This document shows, piece by piece, positions 25,810 to 34,950 of a DNA stretch of 64,000 bases (within the stretch, counting starts at the first letter, position 1; every line of letters starts with the position of its first letter). Position numbers and translations under genes: made by a program. This DNA comes from Psychrobacillus glaciei. GTDB taxonomy: Bacteria; Bacillota; Bacilli; Bacillales_A; Planococcaceae. A model generated the notes under the pieces. That model worked only from the letters and a program-made list of their open reading frames with translations. It made no database searches and was not told the origin of the DNA. The stretch spans positions 1,612,001 to 1,676,000 of the forward strand of contig NZ_CP031223.1 in assembly GCF_008973485.1 (NCBI RefSeq), read 5' to 3'.

Positions 25810-26374
25810 AATGGAGAGCTTGCTATTTGTTAGTGGCGATGATGGGTTAACAAAAAAACAATTAGCATTTTTGACAGAAACAACAGAAGAACTAGTCACA
25901 GAAACGTTAGAAAAGATGATGCGAGAATATGAGTTGAATGCAGAGCGAGGCATTGTCATCAAACAACTGGCAGGTACCTATCAATTTGTGACCAAATTAG
26001 CCAATGTAAAAACGATACAAAAGTTAGTAGAAAATCCCACTTCCCAGTCACTTTCTCAAGCGTCATTAGAAGTGTTGGCAATTATTGCTTATAAACAACC
26101 AATTACAAGGGTAGAGATAGAAGATATTCGAGGAGTGAAGTCAGAAAGGCCAATCTATACGTTATCGGCGAAAGGTCTTGTACAAGAGGTTGGTCGCGCA
26201 GAAGGAACGGGAAGAGCCATTTTGTATGGTACAACAACCGAGTTTCTTCAATATTTTGGACTCCAAGATATTAAAGCACTTCCGCCATTGCCAGAAGAAA
26301 TTTCTGTGGATGAAATGGAAGATGCGGATTTATTTATGACAAAGTTTCAAGAAGCATTTGTAAAAGAGGAATAA
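25781..26374 (+). CDS. scpB: Segregation and condensation protein B
   Basis: About 197 residues with two winged-helix domains (LLFVSGDDGLTKKQLAFL and SLEVLAIIAYKQPITRVEIEDIRG). It dimerises and caps ScpA in the condensin complex. The GTG at 25781 is inside the end of scpA; a later TTG at 25802 would trim seven residues. An acidic tail follows the second domain. Confidence 0.94.
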   Translation: MNSTINLLSKMESLLFVSGDDGLTKKQLAFLTETTEELVTETLEKMMREYELNAERGIVIKQLAGTYQFVTKLANVKTIQKLVENPTSQSLSQASLEVLAIIAYKQPITRVEIEDIRGVKSERPIYTLSAKGLVQEVGRAEGTGRAILYGTTTEFLQYFGLQDIKALPPLPEEISVDEMEDADLFMTKFQEAFVKEE

Positions 26375-26394
26375 CTTAAAAAGGAGTATATATT

Positions 26395-27384
26395 ATAGTC
26401 AAAAAAACACTTATTTTTTTGTTGCTTTTCCTATTTTGGCAAACGAATGGAGTTGAGGCTTCATCGTCCTATGTTGTAATTGATGTCAATTCCGGAAGAT
26501 TACTAGAAGGGAATAATGCTAATGCTGAACTTCCGATTGCTAGTTTAACGAAGGTCTGGACAGCTTTAACCGTGTTGGATTCTTGCGATTTGAATGAAGA
26601 AATAACTATTTCAGCACAAGCCGCCTCCCAAGAAGGGTCCTCTCTATACTTGCAAGCAGGGGAGGTTTGGACTGTGAATTCTCTGCTTCACGGGCTTCTT
26701 TTGCAATCTGGAAATGATGCTGCTTATGCACTTGCGGAACATACAGGCGGTTCAATCGAAGGATTTATCCAAATGATGAACGAAAAAATTCAAATTGCAG
26801 GAATGGAGCATGCTCATTTCACGAACCCTTCTGGACTTCACAATGATGATCATTATGCATCTGCTTTTGACATGGCTACTATGCTTCGATTGGCGCTTCA
26901 AAACGAAGACTTTTATAAAATTGCATCCGCTAAAACTTTTAAGCCAAAAGAACGCAATGTCCAATGGAGAAATAAGCATAAGCTTCTGCATTATGAGGAT
27001 GATGCTAAAGCTGGTAAAACAGGTTTCACCAAAAGAGCTGGTAGAACACTTGTAACGTATTTCAAAGATGGATCGAAAGAAATTATTGTCGTTACTTTAA
27101 ATAATTCAAATGATTGGAAAATACATACTTCTTTAGCGGATAAAATTTTCGCTAACTATGAAGTTGTGAAAGTTGTAGAAAAAGGCAAATATAAATTGTT
27201 GAATAACGAGACTATTGAAGTAAAGCAGGACCACTTTTTATTGGTGAATAAAGAAGAGAAAAAACAATTACAAAATGTATTACATATTCCTAGAAAAAAA
27301 GATACAAATACTCCTTATTTGTGGAACGTTTATATAAATAATGATCTTGCTTTGCGATTTAATGTAACGAAAATAAAAAGATAA
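26395..27384 (+). CDS. dacB: D-alanyl-D-alanine carboxypeptidase, DacB-like
   Basis: A serine peptidase of the S11 (PBP5-like) family with S50-x-x-K53 (in ASLTKVWTA), SGN (LLQSGNDAA) and KTG (GKTGFTK). It trims D-Ala from cell-wall stem peptides; position after scpB matches dacB, whose product shapes the spore cortex. The first usual start codon, TTG at 26419, would remove the basic n-region. AAGGAG at 26381 points to ATA at 26395 or ATT at 26392, giving MVKKTLIFLLLFLFW..., a good signal peptide. The start codon is therefore unusual. Confidence 0.85.
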   Translation: MVKKTLIFLLLFLFWQTNGVEASSSYVVIDVNSGRLLEGNNANAELPIASLTKVWTALTVLDSCDLNEEITISAQAASQEGSSLYLQAGEVWTVNSLLHGLLLQSGNDAAYALAEHTGGSIEGFIQMMNEKIQIAGMEHAHFTNPSGLHNDDHYASAFDMATMLRLALQNEDFYKIASAKTFKPKERNVQWRNKHKLLHYEDDAKAGKTGFTKRAGRTLVTYFKDGSKEIIVVTLNNSNDWKIHTSLADKIFANYEVVKVVEKGKYKLLNNETIEVKQDHFLLVNKEEKKQLQNVLHIPRKKDTNTPYLWNVYINNDLALRFNVTKIKR

Positions 27385-27389
27385 GTTTG

Positions 27390-27422
27390 GAAGACAGTTT
27401 TACAAAAAGACTGTCTTCTTTT
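27390..27422 (+). terminator. Terminator of dacB
   Basis: GAAGACAGT pairs with ACTGTCTTC, then TTTT. Confidence 0.8.
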
Positions 27423-27486
27423 AATTTGGATGAAAGTATGACATAATTCACTCATGTTAGTGGAAAGAATGGACGAGGTGAACGAT

Positions 27487-28221
27487 TTGGAGAGATTACA
27501 AAAAGTACTTGCTCACGCAGGTGTAGCATCAAGAAGAAAGTCAGAAGAAATGATTTTACAAGGTAAAGTTAAAGTAAATGGTAAAGTAGTGACGGAACTT
27601 GGTATAAAAGTGACGGATGCGGATACAGTGGAAGTAGAAGGAGTTAAGTTAGAAAAAGAACAAAAAGTATACTATTTGCTTTATAAACCAAGAGGAGTTA
27701 TTTCGGCGGTAACAGATGATAAAGGGAGAAAGACTGTAACTGATCTGCTACCACATGTGACAGAACGGCTCTATCCAGTAGGTAGATTAGATTATGAAAC
27801 ATCTGGTGTGTTATTACTTACAAATGATGGCGATTTTTCATATGCATTGACGCATCCTAAATTTAAAGTCGATAAAACCTATGTTGCAAGAGTAAAAGGG
27901 ATTCCGCTTAAAGAACAATTACGCCCATTAGAACGTGGAGTTGTTTTAGAAGATGGTAAAACTGCCCCAGCTCGAGTGAAATTATTATCTTCCGAACGCA
28001 AAACAGATAAAGCAATCATTGAAATTACAATTCATGAAGGTAAAAATAGACAAGTTCGACGCATGTTTGATGCAATTGGGTTCCCAGTGCAAAAATTAAA
28101 ACGGGAACGATTTGGCTTCTTAACATTGCATAGTCTTAATGCTGGAGAGTGGAGAGAACTGTCTACTCATGAAGTAAAACAGTTACGAGTTCTTGCCGAA
28201 ACAGGTAAAATAGGGAACTAA
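27487..28221 (+). CDS. rluB: 23S rRNA pseudouridine synthase B
   Basis: 244 residues: an S4 RNA-binding domain (ERLQKVLAHAGVASRRKSEE) and a pseudouridine synthase domain with GRLDYETSGVLLLT, whose D is catalytic. It modifies 23S rRNA. Upstream ATG and GTG codons in the frame lack a ribosome site; GACGAGGTG lies seven bases before the TTG at 27487 and gives the usual MERLQK start. The spmA-spmB pair that precedes rluB in B. subtilis is absent. Confidence 0.93.
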   Translation: MERLQKVLAHAGVASRRKSEEMILQGKVKVNGKVVTELGIKVTDADTVEVEGVKLEKEQKVYYLLYKPRGVISAVTDDKGRKTVTDLLPHVTERLYPVGRLDYETSGVLLLTNDGDFSYALTHPKFKVDKTYVARVKGIPLKEQLRPLERGVVLEDGKTAPARVKLLSSERKTDKAIIEITIHEGKNRQVRRMFDAIGFPVQKLKRERFGFLTLHSLNAGEWRELSTHEVKQLRVLAETGKIGN

Positions 28222-28260
28222 AACCAAGTATGTTCACAAAGCAGTCAAAAGTATTGATTT

Positions 28261-28297
28261 TAACCGTTATTTATTTTGGTATAATAAATAACGGTTA
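28261..28297. promoter_or_regulatory. Perfect 15-bp dyad across the resA promoter
   Basis: TAACCGTTATTTATT (28261-28275) is exactly inverted at 28283-28297 with a 7-base loop. The loop and right arm contain TGGTATAAT, an extended -10 element (TATAAT at 28280-28285); TTGATT lies 20 bases further up. The dyad may be an operator over the promoter or an rluB mRNA-end hairpin. Confidence 0.6.
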
Positions 28298-28320
28298 TGC
28301 TTTGAATTGGAGGAAAAGAA

Positions 28321-28857
28321 ATGGCTCAATCGAAAAAGAAACGGTTATACATAAGATCCGTTATTTTGGTAGTGCTTACATTAGCGATTGTATTTACTAT
28401 TTATTCAAACTTAAATAAAGAAAAAAATGCAGTACTTCAAGTAGGTGACAAAGCGCCAGATTTTGTTTTGATTGATATGCAAGGAAATGAGCATAGACTT
28501 TCAGATTATAAAGGCAAAGGAGTATTCTTGAACTTTTGGGGAACTTGGTGTAAACCATGTGCAACAGAAATGCCTGCAATGGACAATCAATACAACATTT
28601 ATAAGGATCAAGGAGTTCAAACATTAGCGATCAATATTGCTGAGTCTGATCTGAAAGTAAATAGTTTTGCAAAACGTTTTGGATTATCTTTCCCTATAGC
28701 AATCGATCGAAATAAAAGTGTCATGGAATTATATAATATAGACCCATTGCCTACTACTTTTTTAATCAATCCAGAAGGTAGGATTGTAAAAATTATAAAA
28801 GGTCAAATGACAGAGAAAGATATTGCTAATTTTATGGGTCAGGTTAAACCTTCCTAA
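28321..28857 (+). CDS. resA: Thiol-disulfide oxidoreductase ResA
   Basis: 178 residues: N-terminal membrane anchor (10-28), then a thioredoxin fold with W-C-K-P-C (C77, C80). It faces outward and reduces apocytochrome c before haem attachment. First gene of resABC-DE, with GGAGGAAAAG as ribosome site. The resABC layout and the CxxC loop followed by ATEMPAM agree with ResA. Confidence 0.95.
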   Translation: MAQSKKKRLYIRSVILVVLTLAIVFTIYSNLNKEKNAVLQVGDKAPDFVLIDMQGNEHRLSDYKGKGVFLNFWGTWCKPCATEMPAMDNQYNIYKDQGVQTLAINIAESDLKVNSFAKRFGLSFPIAIDRNKSVMELYNIDPLPTTFLINPEGRIVKIIKGQMTEKDIANFMGQVKPS

Positions 28858-28871
28858 AGGAGTTCGTAAAA

Positions 28872-30521
28872 ATGGACAAAATAGTTTGTACATGTGGGAA
28901 CGTAAATCCAGCTGGTACAGAATTATGTGAGAGCTGTGGTCGTCCTTTAAACAAAGAAGTAAGCGAAAAAAAACTTGTAGATATGCGTTATGAAGGTTCT
29001 GCAAGACGTTCTCAAACATATAACAAAACAATTATTGATAAAATATGGAACTTTTTTTCGAGCGTGAAGGTTGGTATGTGGTTAATTACTTGCATTTTAG
29101 TTGCCGCTGCCATTGGTACGATACTTCCGCAAGTTTTTTATGTTCCCGCGACTAGAGAAGCCGATATTGCGGCATATTATGAAAGAGTATATGGCACTTT
29201 TGGTAAACTATACTATAACTTGGGGTTATCCGATTTATATAGCTCCTGGTGGTTCCAAACATTAGTCGGCATGCTTGGTATTTCATTAGTTATTGCAAGT
29301 CTAGATCGTGTAATTCCCCTCTACAAATCATTAAAGAAACAAAAAACAAAACGACATATTAGTTTTTTAAGTCGTCAACGCATTTATGGAATTGGTGAAG
29401 TTGAGACACCTAAGGATTCAATAGACAAAGCGGAAGCTAAGTTGAAAAGAATGCATTTTAAAGTGAAACGCGAAGGAAATGCCATTTTAGCGGAAAAGGG
29501 ACGTTTTTCACGGTGGGGTCCCTATATTAATCATCTTGGTCTAATCCTCTTTTTATTTGGCGTTATGTTACGAGCTATTCCGGGATTTTATGTCGATGAA
29601 ACAATGTGGCTTAGAGAGGGAGAAACGCTTCACATACCTAAAGCAGATGGTTATTTCTTGGAAAGCAAACAGTTCACTTACGAGACGTATTCAAAAGAAG
29701 AATCTTCAGAAGTATTTGGTGAAGCAATTGATCGAGTTGGCTCTATCGCTAAAAATTATCAGACAGATGTTACTTTATACAAGGGTTCAGAAGATGCGAT
29801 AGCAGGAAAATCAGAGAATTTAGAATTTGTTAAAGATGCATCCATACAAGTGAATAAACCACTAAAATTTAATAACTTTTCAGTGTTTCAAATGGATTTC
29901 CGTTTGGATGAGTTAAAATCCATGACTTTCCAATTACAAGATAAAGCATCGAAAGAATCCTTCGGAGAATTCACTATAGATCTAGCTAATCCTCAATCTG
30001 ATTATGATTTTAAAAATGGTTATAAGGTAGAGATATTAGATTATTATGCTGATTTTACAGGATTCGAGGATGGAGTCCCACAATCAAAATCACCACTTCC
30101 AAATAATCCTGCATTTTTAGTTAAAATGTATAGTCCCGAATTTCCAAAAGGGGAAACAAGCTTTGTTATGATAAAAGAAACACTTGAGCCATTAGGTGAA
30201 ACAAAACATAAAATTGCCTTCCAAAGTGTTGAAACAAGAGATGTCTCTGGTTTAACCATACGAAAAGATTTAACACTTCCTATTATCGGGCTTGGAGGAC
30301 TTATCTTCATGATTGGAGTAGCTCAAGGGTCGTACTGGAACCATCGTCGTATTTGGTTGCAACTATTAGAAAATGGTCAAGTTGTAATTGCTGCCCATAC
30401 AAACAAAAACTGGCTAAGCATTATGAAAGATTTAGATGCAGTGTCAGAAGTAGCGGTGCTTCCGCCATATGAAGATCAACAAGATTTAGATTCTAAAGCA
30501 GAAAAAGAGGAAGGGGTATAA
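28872..30521 (+). CDS. resB: Cytochrome c biogenesis protein ResB
   Basis: 549 residues. The N-terminus has a zinc-ribbon-like set of cysteines (C6, C8, C19, C22), followed by three membrane helices (about 70-90, 125-145, 220-235), a large outside domain and a last helix near 480. With ResC it forms the system II machine that exports haem and attaches it to apocytochrome c. It lies 14 bases after resA. Confidence 0.94.
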   Translation: MDKIVCTCGNVNPAGTELCESCGRPLNKEVSEKKLVDMRYEGSARRSQTYNKTIIDKIWNFFSSVKVGMWLITCILVAAAIGTILPQVFYVPATREADIAAYYERVYGTFGKLYYNLGLSDLYSSWWFQTLVGMLGISLVIASLDRVIPLYKSLKKQKTKRHISFLSRQRIYGIGEVETPKDSIDKAEAKLKRMHFKVKREGNAILAEKGRFSRWGPYINHLGLILFLFGVMLRAIPGFYVDETMWLREGETLHIPKADGYFLESKQFTYETYSKEESSEVFGEAIDRVGSIAKNYQTDVTLYKGSEDAIAGKSENLEFVKDASIQVNKPLKFNNFSVFQMDFRLDELKSMTFQLQDKASKESFGEFTIDLANPQSDYDFKNGYKVEILDYYADFTGFEDGVPQSKSPLPNNPAFLVKMYSPEFPKGETSFVMIKETLEPLGETKHKIAFQSVETRDVSGLTIRKDLTLPIIGLGGLIFMIGVAQGSYWNHRRIWLQLLENGQVVIAAHTNKNWLSIMKDLDAVSEVAVLPPYEDQQDLDSKAEKEEGV

Positions 30522-30526
30522 ATTTT

Positions 30527-31711
30527 ATGGAGATGGTATCACTTAGTAGTAACTTATTGTTTATTGCGTTTATCGCTTATTTAATAGCAACCTTTTTATT
30601 TGGAGGTGCAGTAAAGGGTTCGAGCTCAGAAGCTTCTAAGTCTTTTGAGCGTTGGGGTAAATTAGCAATAAGTGTGACTATTCTTGGATTTATAGCTAAT
30701 GTTGGTTACTTTATTACTAGATGGATTGCTGCTGGACATGCTCCGGTAAGTAATCTATTTGAGTTTACAACGGCCTTTGGTATGATGGTCGTTGGTGCAT
30801 TTATCTTACTTTATTTTCTATACAGAACTCCTGCACTTGGACTTTTTGCTTTACCTATTGCAATATTAATCATTGCATATGCGAGCATGTTCCCAAAAGA
30901 TATTAATCCATTAATACCAGCACTAAAAAGTTATTGGTTAACTGTACATGTAATTACTGCTGCACTTGGTGAATCTATTTTGGCGATTAGTGCTGTTGCT
31001 GGTTTTATTTGGTTATTAAAAAACATTGACCTAACTAAAAAATCTAAGCAACGTTTTTGGATAGAAGCTGTTATGTATGTCATTGTGTTAGTTCTAGGAT
31101 TTGTTGTTGCAACTACTTCTTTTTCTTTAGCAGATTATAAAGCTGAGTATAATTACGTAGATAAAGAAGGAAACGCTGCTAAAATGGAATATGATATGCC
31201 GCCTATTTTCGGTATGAATAAATCAGAAGCAATCACTGAAAATGCAATGGCGCCATTAGTGGAAATGCCACCACTTGTAAATGCTAAAAAACTTACGATC
31301 GTTACTTGGTCTGTCCTTTTTGGAACAGTGCTGTATGTATTACTACGTTTAATTTTACGTAAACGAATTGCTGCAGTCCTACAACCATTTGCGAAAAAAG
31401 CAAACTCTCAATTCATGGATGAAATAGGTTATCGCTCGGTGCTAATCGGATTCCCCGTATTCACACTAGGTGCACTTATTTTTGCAATGATTTGGGCGCA
31501 TGAAGCATGGTCTAGATTCTGGGGTTGGGATCCTAAAGAAGTTTGGGCGCTTATTACATGGCTTTTTTATGCAGTATTTTTACATCTTCGCCTTACTAAA
31601 GGTTGGCAAGGTGAGAAATCTGCTTGGTTAGCTTTAATTGGGTTTATTATTATTATGTTTAACTTAGTTGCAGTTAATCTAATTATTGCTGGTTTACATT
31701 CTTATGCTTAA
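30527..31711 (+). CDS. resC: Cytochrome c synthase subunit ResC (CcsA family)
   Basis: 394 residues and about eight membrane helices, with the haem-handling WWD-type motif in [18 protein letters not shown] and conserved external histidines ([16 protein letters not shown]). Partner of ResB. It starts five bases after resB. A terminator follows, so resDE have some independence. Confidence 0.95.
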   Translation: MEMVSLSSNLLFIAFIAYLIATFLFGGAVKGSSSEASKSFERWGKLAISVTILGFIANVGYFITRWIAAGHAPVSNLFEFTTAFGMMVVGAFILLYFLYRTPALGLFALPIAILIIAYASMFPKDINPLIPALKSYWLTVHVITAALGESILAISAVAGFIWLLKNIDLTKKSKQRFWIEAVMYVIVLVLGFVVATTSFSLADYKAEYNYVDKEGNAAKMEYDMPPIFGMNKSEAITENAMAPLVEMPPLVNAKKLTIVTWSVLFGTVLYVLLRLILRKRIAAVLQPFAKKANSQFMDEIGYRSVLIGFPVFTLGALIFAMIWAHEAWSRFWGWDPKEVWALITWLFYAVFLHLRLTKGWQGEKSAWLALIGFIIIMFNLVAVNLIIAGLHSYA

Positions 31712-31716
31712 ATTTT

Positions 31717-31754
31717 TAGCTCTTATCTCTTCATAATGAGGTAGGAGCTTTTCT
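31717..31754 (+). terminator. Terminator after resC
   Basis: AGCTCTTATCTC pairs with GAGGTAGGAGCT (two G-T pairs), followed by TTTT. Confidence 0.75.
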
Positions 31755-31814
31755 TTCAATTTAGGAACACAAATTGTACAATATAAATAGAAGTTGATAG
31801 AGAGGTATGATAAT

Positions 31815-32531
31815 ATGTCAGAAATGATTAAACTTTTAGTGGTGGATGACGAAGAACGTATTCGTCGCTTGTTGAAAATGTATTTAGAAAGAGAAGGATA
31901 TGAAGTTGAAGAAGCGGAAAATGGAGAAATTGCTCTACAACTTGCATTAGAAAATGATTATAATTGCATATTATTAGATATTATGATGCCAGAAAAAGAC
32001 GGAATCGAAGTAATAACAGAATTACGTGAACATAAACAAACTCCTGTCATTATGCTAACTGCTAAAGGAGAGGAAGCAGATAGAGTAGAAGGTTTTGAAT
32101 TAGGGGTAGATGACTATATAGTGAAGCCTTTTAGCCCTAGAGAAGTAGTTTTGCGTACTAAAGCTCTTCTTAGAAGATCCGCCGTGTTGTCGCCAATGCA
32201 AGGAACTTCTGCTTCAAAAGATATCGTTGTATTCCCTCATCTAACTATTGATCACGATGCCCACCGTGTGACAGCAGATGGGGTGGAAGTTAGTTTAACG
32301 CCGAAAGAATATGAGTTACTCTATTTCTTAGCAAAGGCACCAGATAAAGTATTTGATCGGGAACAATTACTAAAAGAAGTTTGGCATTATGATTTCTTCG
32401 GAGATTTACGTACAGTAGATACACATGTAAAACGTTTGCGTGAAAAACTAAATAGGGTTTCTGAAAAGTCTGCGAAAATGATTGTAACTGTTTGGGGTGT
32501 AGGTTACAAATTTGAGATTGTCAATGAATAG
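31815..32531 (+). CDS. resD: Response regulator ResD
   Basis: 238 residues, OmpR class. Receiver domain 1-120 with the acidic pocket VVDDEE, phospho-acceptor D55 in LLLDIMMPE and K in VKPFSPRE; winged helix at the C-terminus. It activates respiration and cytochrome genes under low oxygen. AGAGGT fits the ATG at 31815; the frame opening 21 bases earlier does not have a site. It overlaps resE by eight bases. Confidence 0.95.
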   Translation: MSEMIKLLVVDDEERIRRLLKMYLEREGYEVEEAENGEIALQLALENDYNCILLDIMMPEKDGIEVITELREHKQTPVIMLTAKGEEADRVEGFELGVDDYIVKPFSPREVVLRTKALLRRSAVLSPMQGTSASKDIVVFPHLTIDHDAHRVTADGVEVSLTPKEYELLYFLAKAPDKVFDREQLLKEVWHYDFFGDLRTVDTHVKRLREKLNRVSEKSAKMIVTVWGVGYKFEIVNE

Positions 32532-34299
32532 AATTTTGAACAGTGTTGTCGGGAAGCTATGGGGAACCATATTGCTTCTCGTCTTATTTGTGTTGTTTAT
32601 TGTAACCGTATTAATGCTTGAATTTCTGGAGAACTTCCATACACAACAAGCAGAAGAAACATTAAGACAAGAAGCTGCAACCATCGGTAAAATAGTAGAG
32701 CAACACGATAAAGTAGAAGATTCGCTTCAAATCATACAAGATATACTGGGGGCAGAGACAAACGCTTTAATTGTCAGAAATTCGGAATCTGTTTTTTTAT
32801 CGATTCATGATGGGTTAAACGAACATGTCATAAAAGATAAAATATTAAGTGATTCTGACCTCAAAAAAGTATATATTTCCAATAAAACAATTATAAAAAA
32901 AATGCTGATGCCCTCTATGACAAAAGAAGACCAAATGGAATCTTATATTATTTTAGCTTCTCCTTTTGAATCGGATAAGGAAGTACATGGGGCCGTCTTT
33001 ATTTACCAGAGCTTAGAGGTAGTAAATAAAACATCTAATCATACGACGAGAATTGTTTTTTTATCTGGTTTTATTGCATTACTATTAACGACAATGTTTT
33101 CGTTCTTCTTAACTTCTAGAATTACTTCTCCACTACGTACGATGCGTGAAGCAGCATTAGAGTTAGCTAAAGGAAACTTTGAAACGAAAGTACCACAGCT
33201 ACAAAGAGACGAAATAGGTGAACTTGGTTCTGCTTTCAACCGAATGGGAAAACAGTTGAAAAATCATGTCGAGGTAATTAACCAAGAAAAAGAGCAGTTA
33301 TCGAATATCTTAACAGCTATGACAGATGCAGTTATAACATTTAATAAGGATTTTCATGTTCTTGTTAGTAATCCTCAAGCCGATAAGCTATTTCAAAAAT
33401 GGAATATAAATAACGAAACGACGGATTACTCACATCTACCAGCTGAGTTATATCATTTACTCGATCATGTTTTCAATTTAGAAGAAGAGTTAGAAGAAGA
33501 ATTGGGTATTAAAGGTTCCTACTTCTCGGTATCCATTAGTTTACTTTATAGTAAAGAAGCAGTACGCGGAGCAGTGGTTGTGCTTAGAGATATGACCGAA
33601 CAGAACCGTCTAGACAAAATGCGTTCAGACTTTATCGCCAATGTATCGCATGAACTTAGAACTCCAATATCCATGCTTCAAGGATACAGCGAAGCAATCA
33701 TTGATGATGTGGTCACGACAGAAGAAGATCGAAAAGAAATGATTCGTATTATCTATGATGAGTCGAAACGAATGGGAAGATTAGTGACAGAACTTTTAGA
33801 CTTAGCTCGTTTAGAATCGGGGTATTTAAGTATTTTCAAAGAGGAAGTCTCCATAATACCAACGATTGAACGAATTACCCAAAAATTTGATCAAATAGCA
33901 AAGGAAAACAATATTCGATTAGTGCTTGAGCAAAATCTTAAAGATCCACTATTCTTAGAATTAGATGAAGATCGAATGGAACAAGTGCTTACAAACTTAA
34001 TAGACAATGCGCTACGTCATACAGAAAAAAAAGGCTCAGTAACGGTGAGATTAACCCGACTGAATCATCACTTGACTATCGAAGTAGAGGATACTGGTTA
34101 TGGTATTCCGAGTGAAGATCTTCCTTACGTATTTGAACGTTTTTACAAAGCAGACAAAGCAAGAACAAGAGGGAAAAGTGGAACAGGTCTTGGTCTCGCT
34201 ATAGCGAAGAATATTGTAGAACGGCATGCGGGCAACTTGTCTGTAGAAAGTGAATTAGGAGTTGGGACTAAATTCATTGTCCAATTGCCGATTACGTAA
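32524..34299 (+). CDS. resE: Sensor histidine kinase ResE
   Basis: 591 residues: membrane helix near 10-33, outside loop, second helix near 170, a HAMP linker (SPLRTMREAALELAKGNFET), a PAS-like stretch, the H box FIANVSHELRTPIS (H376), and the ATPase boxes (NLIDNALRH, EDTGYGIP, GTGLGLAI). It phosphorylates ResD. The length is that of B. subtilis ResE (589). Confidence 0.95.
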   Translation: MNRILNSVVGKLWGTILLLVLFVLFIVTVLMLEFLENFHTQQAEETLRQEAATIGKIVEQHDKVEDSLQIIQDILGAETNALIVRNSESVFLSIHDGLNEHVIKDKILSDSDLKKVYISNKTIIKKMLMPSMTKEDQMESYIILASPFESDKEVHGAVFIYQSLEVVNKTSNHTTRIVFLSGFIALLLTTMFSFFLTSRITSPLRTMREAALELAKGNFETKVPQLQRDEIGELGSAFNRMGKQLKNHVEVINQEKEQLSNILTAMTDAVITFNKDFHVLVSNPQADKLFQKWNINNETTDYSHLPAELYHLLDHVFNLEEELEEELGIKGSYFSVSISLLYSKEAVRGAVVVLRDMTEQNRLDKMRSDFIANVSHELRTPISMLQGYSEAIIDDVVTTEEDRKEMIRIIYDESKRMGRLVTELLDLARLESGYLSIFKEEVSIIPTIERITQKFDQIAKENNIRLVLEQNLKDPLFLELDEDRMEQVLTNLIDNALRHTEKKGSVTVRLTRLNHHLTIEVEDTGYGIPSEDLPYVFERFYKADKARTRGKSGTGLGLAIAKNIVERHAGNLSVESELGVGTKFIVQLPIT

Positions 34300-34363
34300 T
34301 TTAGCGTTTCATGCATATTTTTTTCTGCGTCTATCTTTATGCAAGTGAAAATTTTGATGTTAG

Positions 34364-34389
34364 TGAAACAAAAAAAAATTATGAACGAC
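34364..34389 (+). promoter_or_regulatory. ECF-type promoter of sigX
   Basis: TGAAAC, 16 bases, CGAC, about 25 bases before the start codon. This is the SigX/SigW promoter form and indicates autoregulation. Confidence 0.65.
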
Positions 34390-34413
34390 TAATAGTAAGA
34401 ACGGGGGGAGTAT

Positions 34414-34950
34414 ATGAATGACTCCGTTTTCCACCGCTTGTATGATAGCTATCATCAAGACGTTTTTCAGTTTCTCATCTATTTAGTGAAAAATAGACAA
34501 ACTGCGGAAGACTTGGTCCAAGAGGTATATGTACGTGTTCTAAGGGCATATAGCAGATTTGAAGGGAAGAGCTCTGAGAAAACATGGCTATTTTCCATTG
34601 CGAAAAATGTAGCAATTGATCATTTTAGGAAGCAATCAGTCAGAAAGAAAAGGTTGTTCGAATCTTTTGATTGGGAAACAATGCAGCTTGCTTCAACTGA
34701 TATGCTTCCAGAAGATTCAGTTCAATTAAACGATGAAATGAAAACTCTACTCATCGCATTGGATGATTGTACAGGTGATCAAAAAATGGTTATTATTATG
34801 CGTTATTTTCAAGAACTTTCTATTGCTGAAACAGCTCAAATATTAAACTGGACAGAAGGGAAAGTGAAAACAACGCAACATCGAGCAATAAAAGCACTTC
34901 GTGAACGATTATCTGCAGTAGAAAAGGAGGGTAATGTTCATCATGAGTGA
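34414..34950 (+). CDS. sigX: ECF sigma factor, SigX-like
   Basis: 178 residues with sigma regions 2 (FHRLYDSYHQDVFQFLIYL, AEDLVQEVYVRVL, EKTWLFSIAKNVAIDHFRK) and 4 (DQKMVIIMRYFQELS, GKVKTTQHRAIKALRERL). In B. subtilis sigX-rsiX lies right after resE, as here. SigX controls cell-surface charge and envelope genes. GGGGGGAG ribosome site; the end overlaps the anti-sigma gene. Confidence 0.9.
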   Translation: MNDSVFHRLYDSYHQDVFQFLIYLVKNRQTAEDLVQEVYVRVLRAYSRFEGKSSEKTWLFSIAKNVAIDHFRKQSVRKKRLFESFDWETMQLASTDMLPEDSVQLNDEMKTLLIALDDCTGDQKMVIIMRYFQELSIAETAQILNWTEGKVKTTQHRAIKALRERLSAVEKEGNVHHE

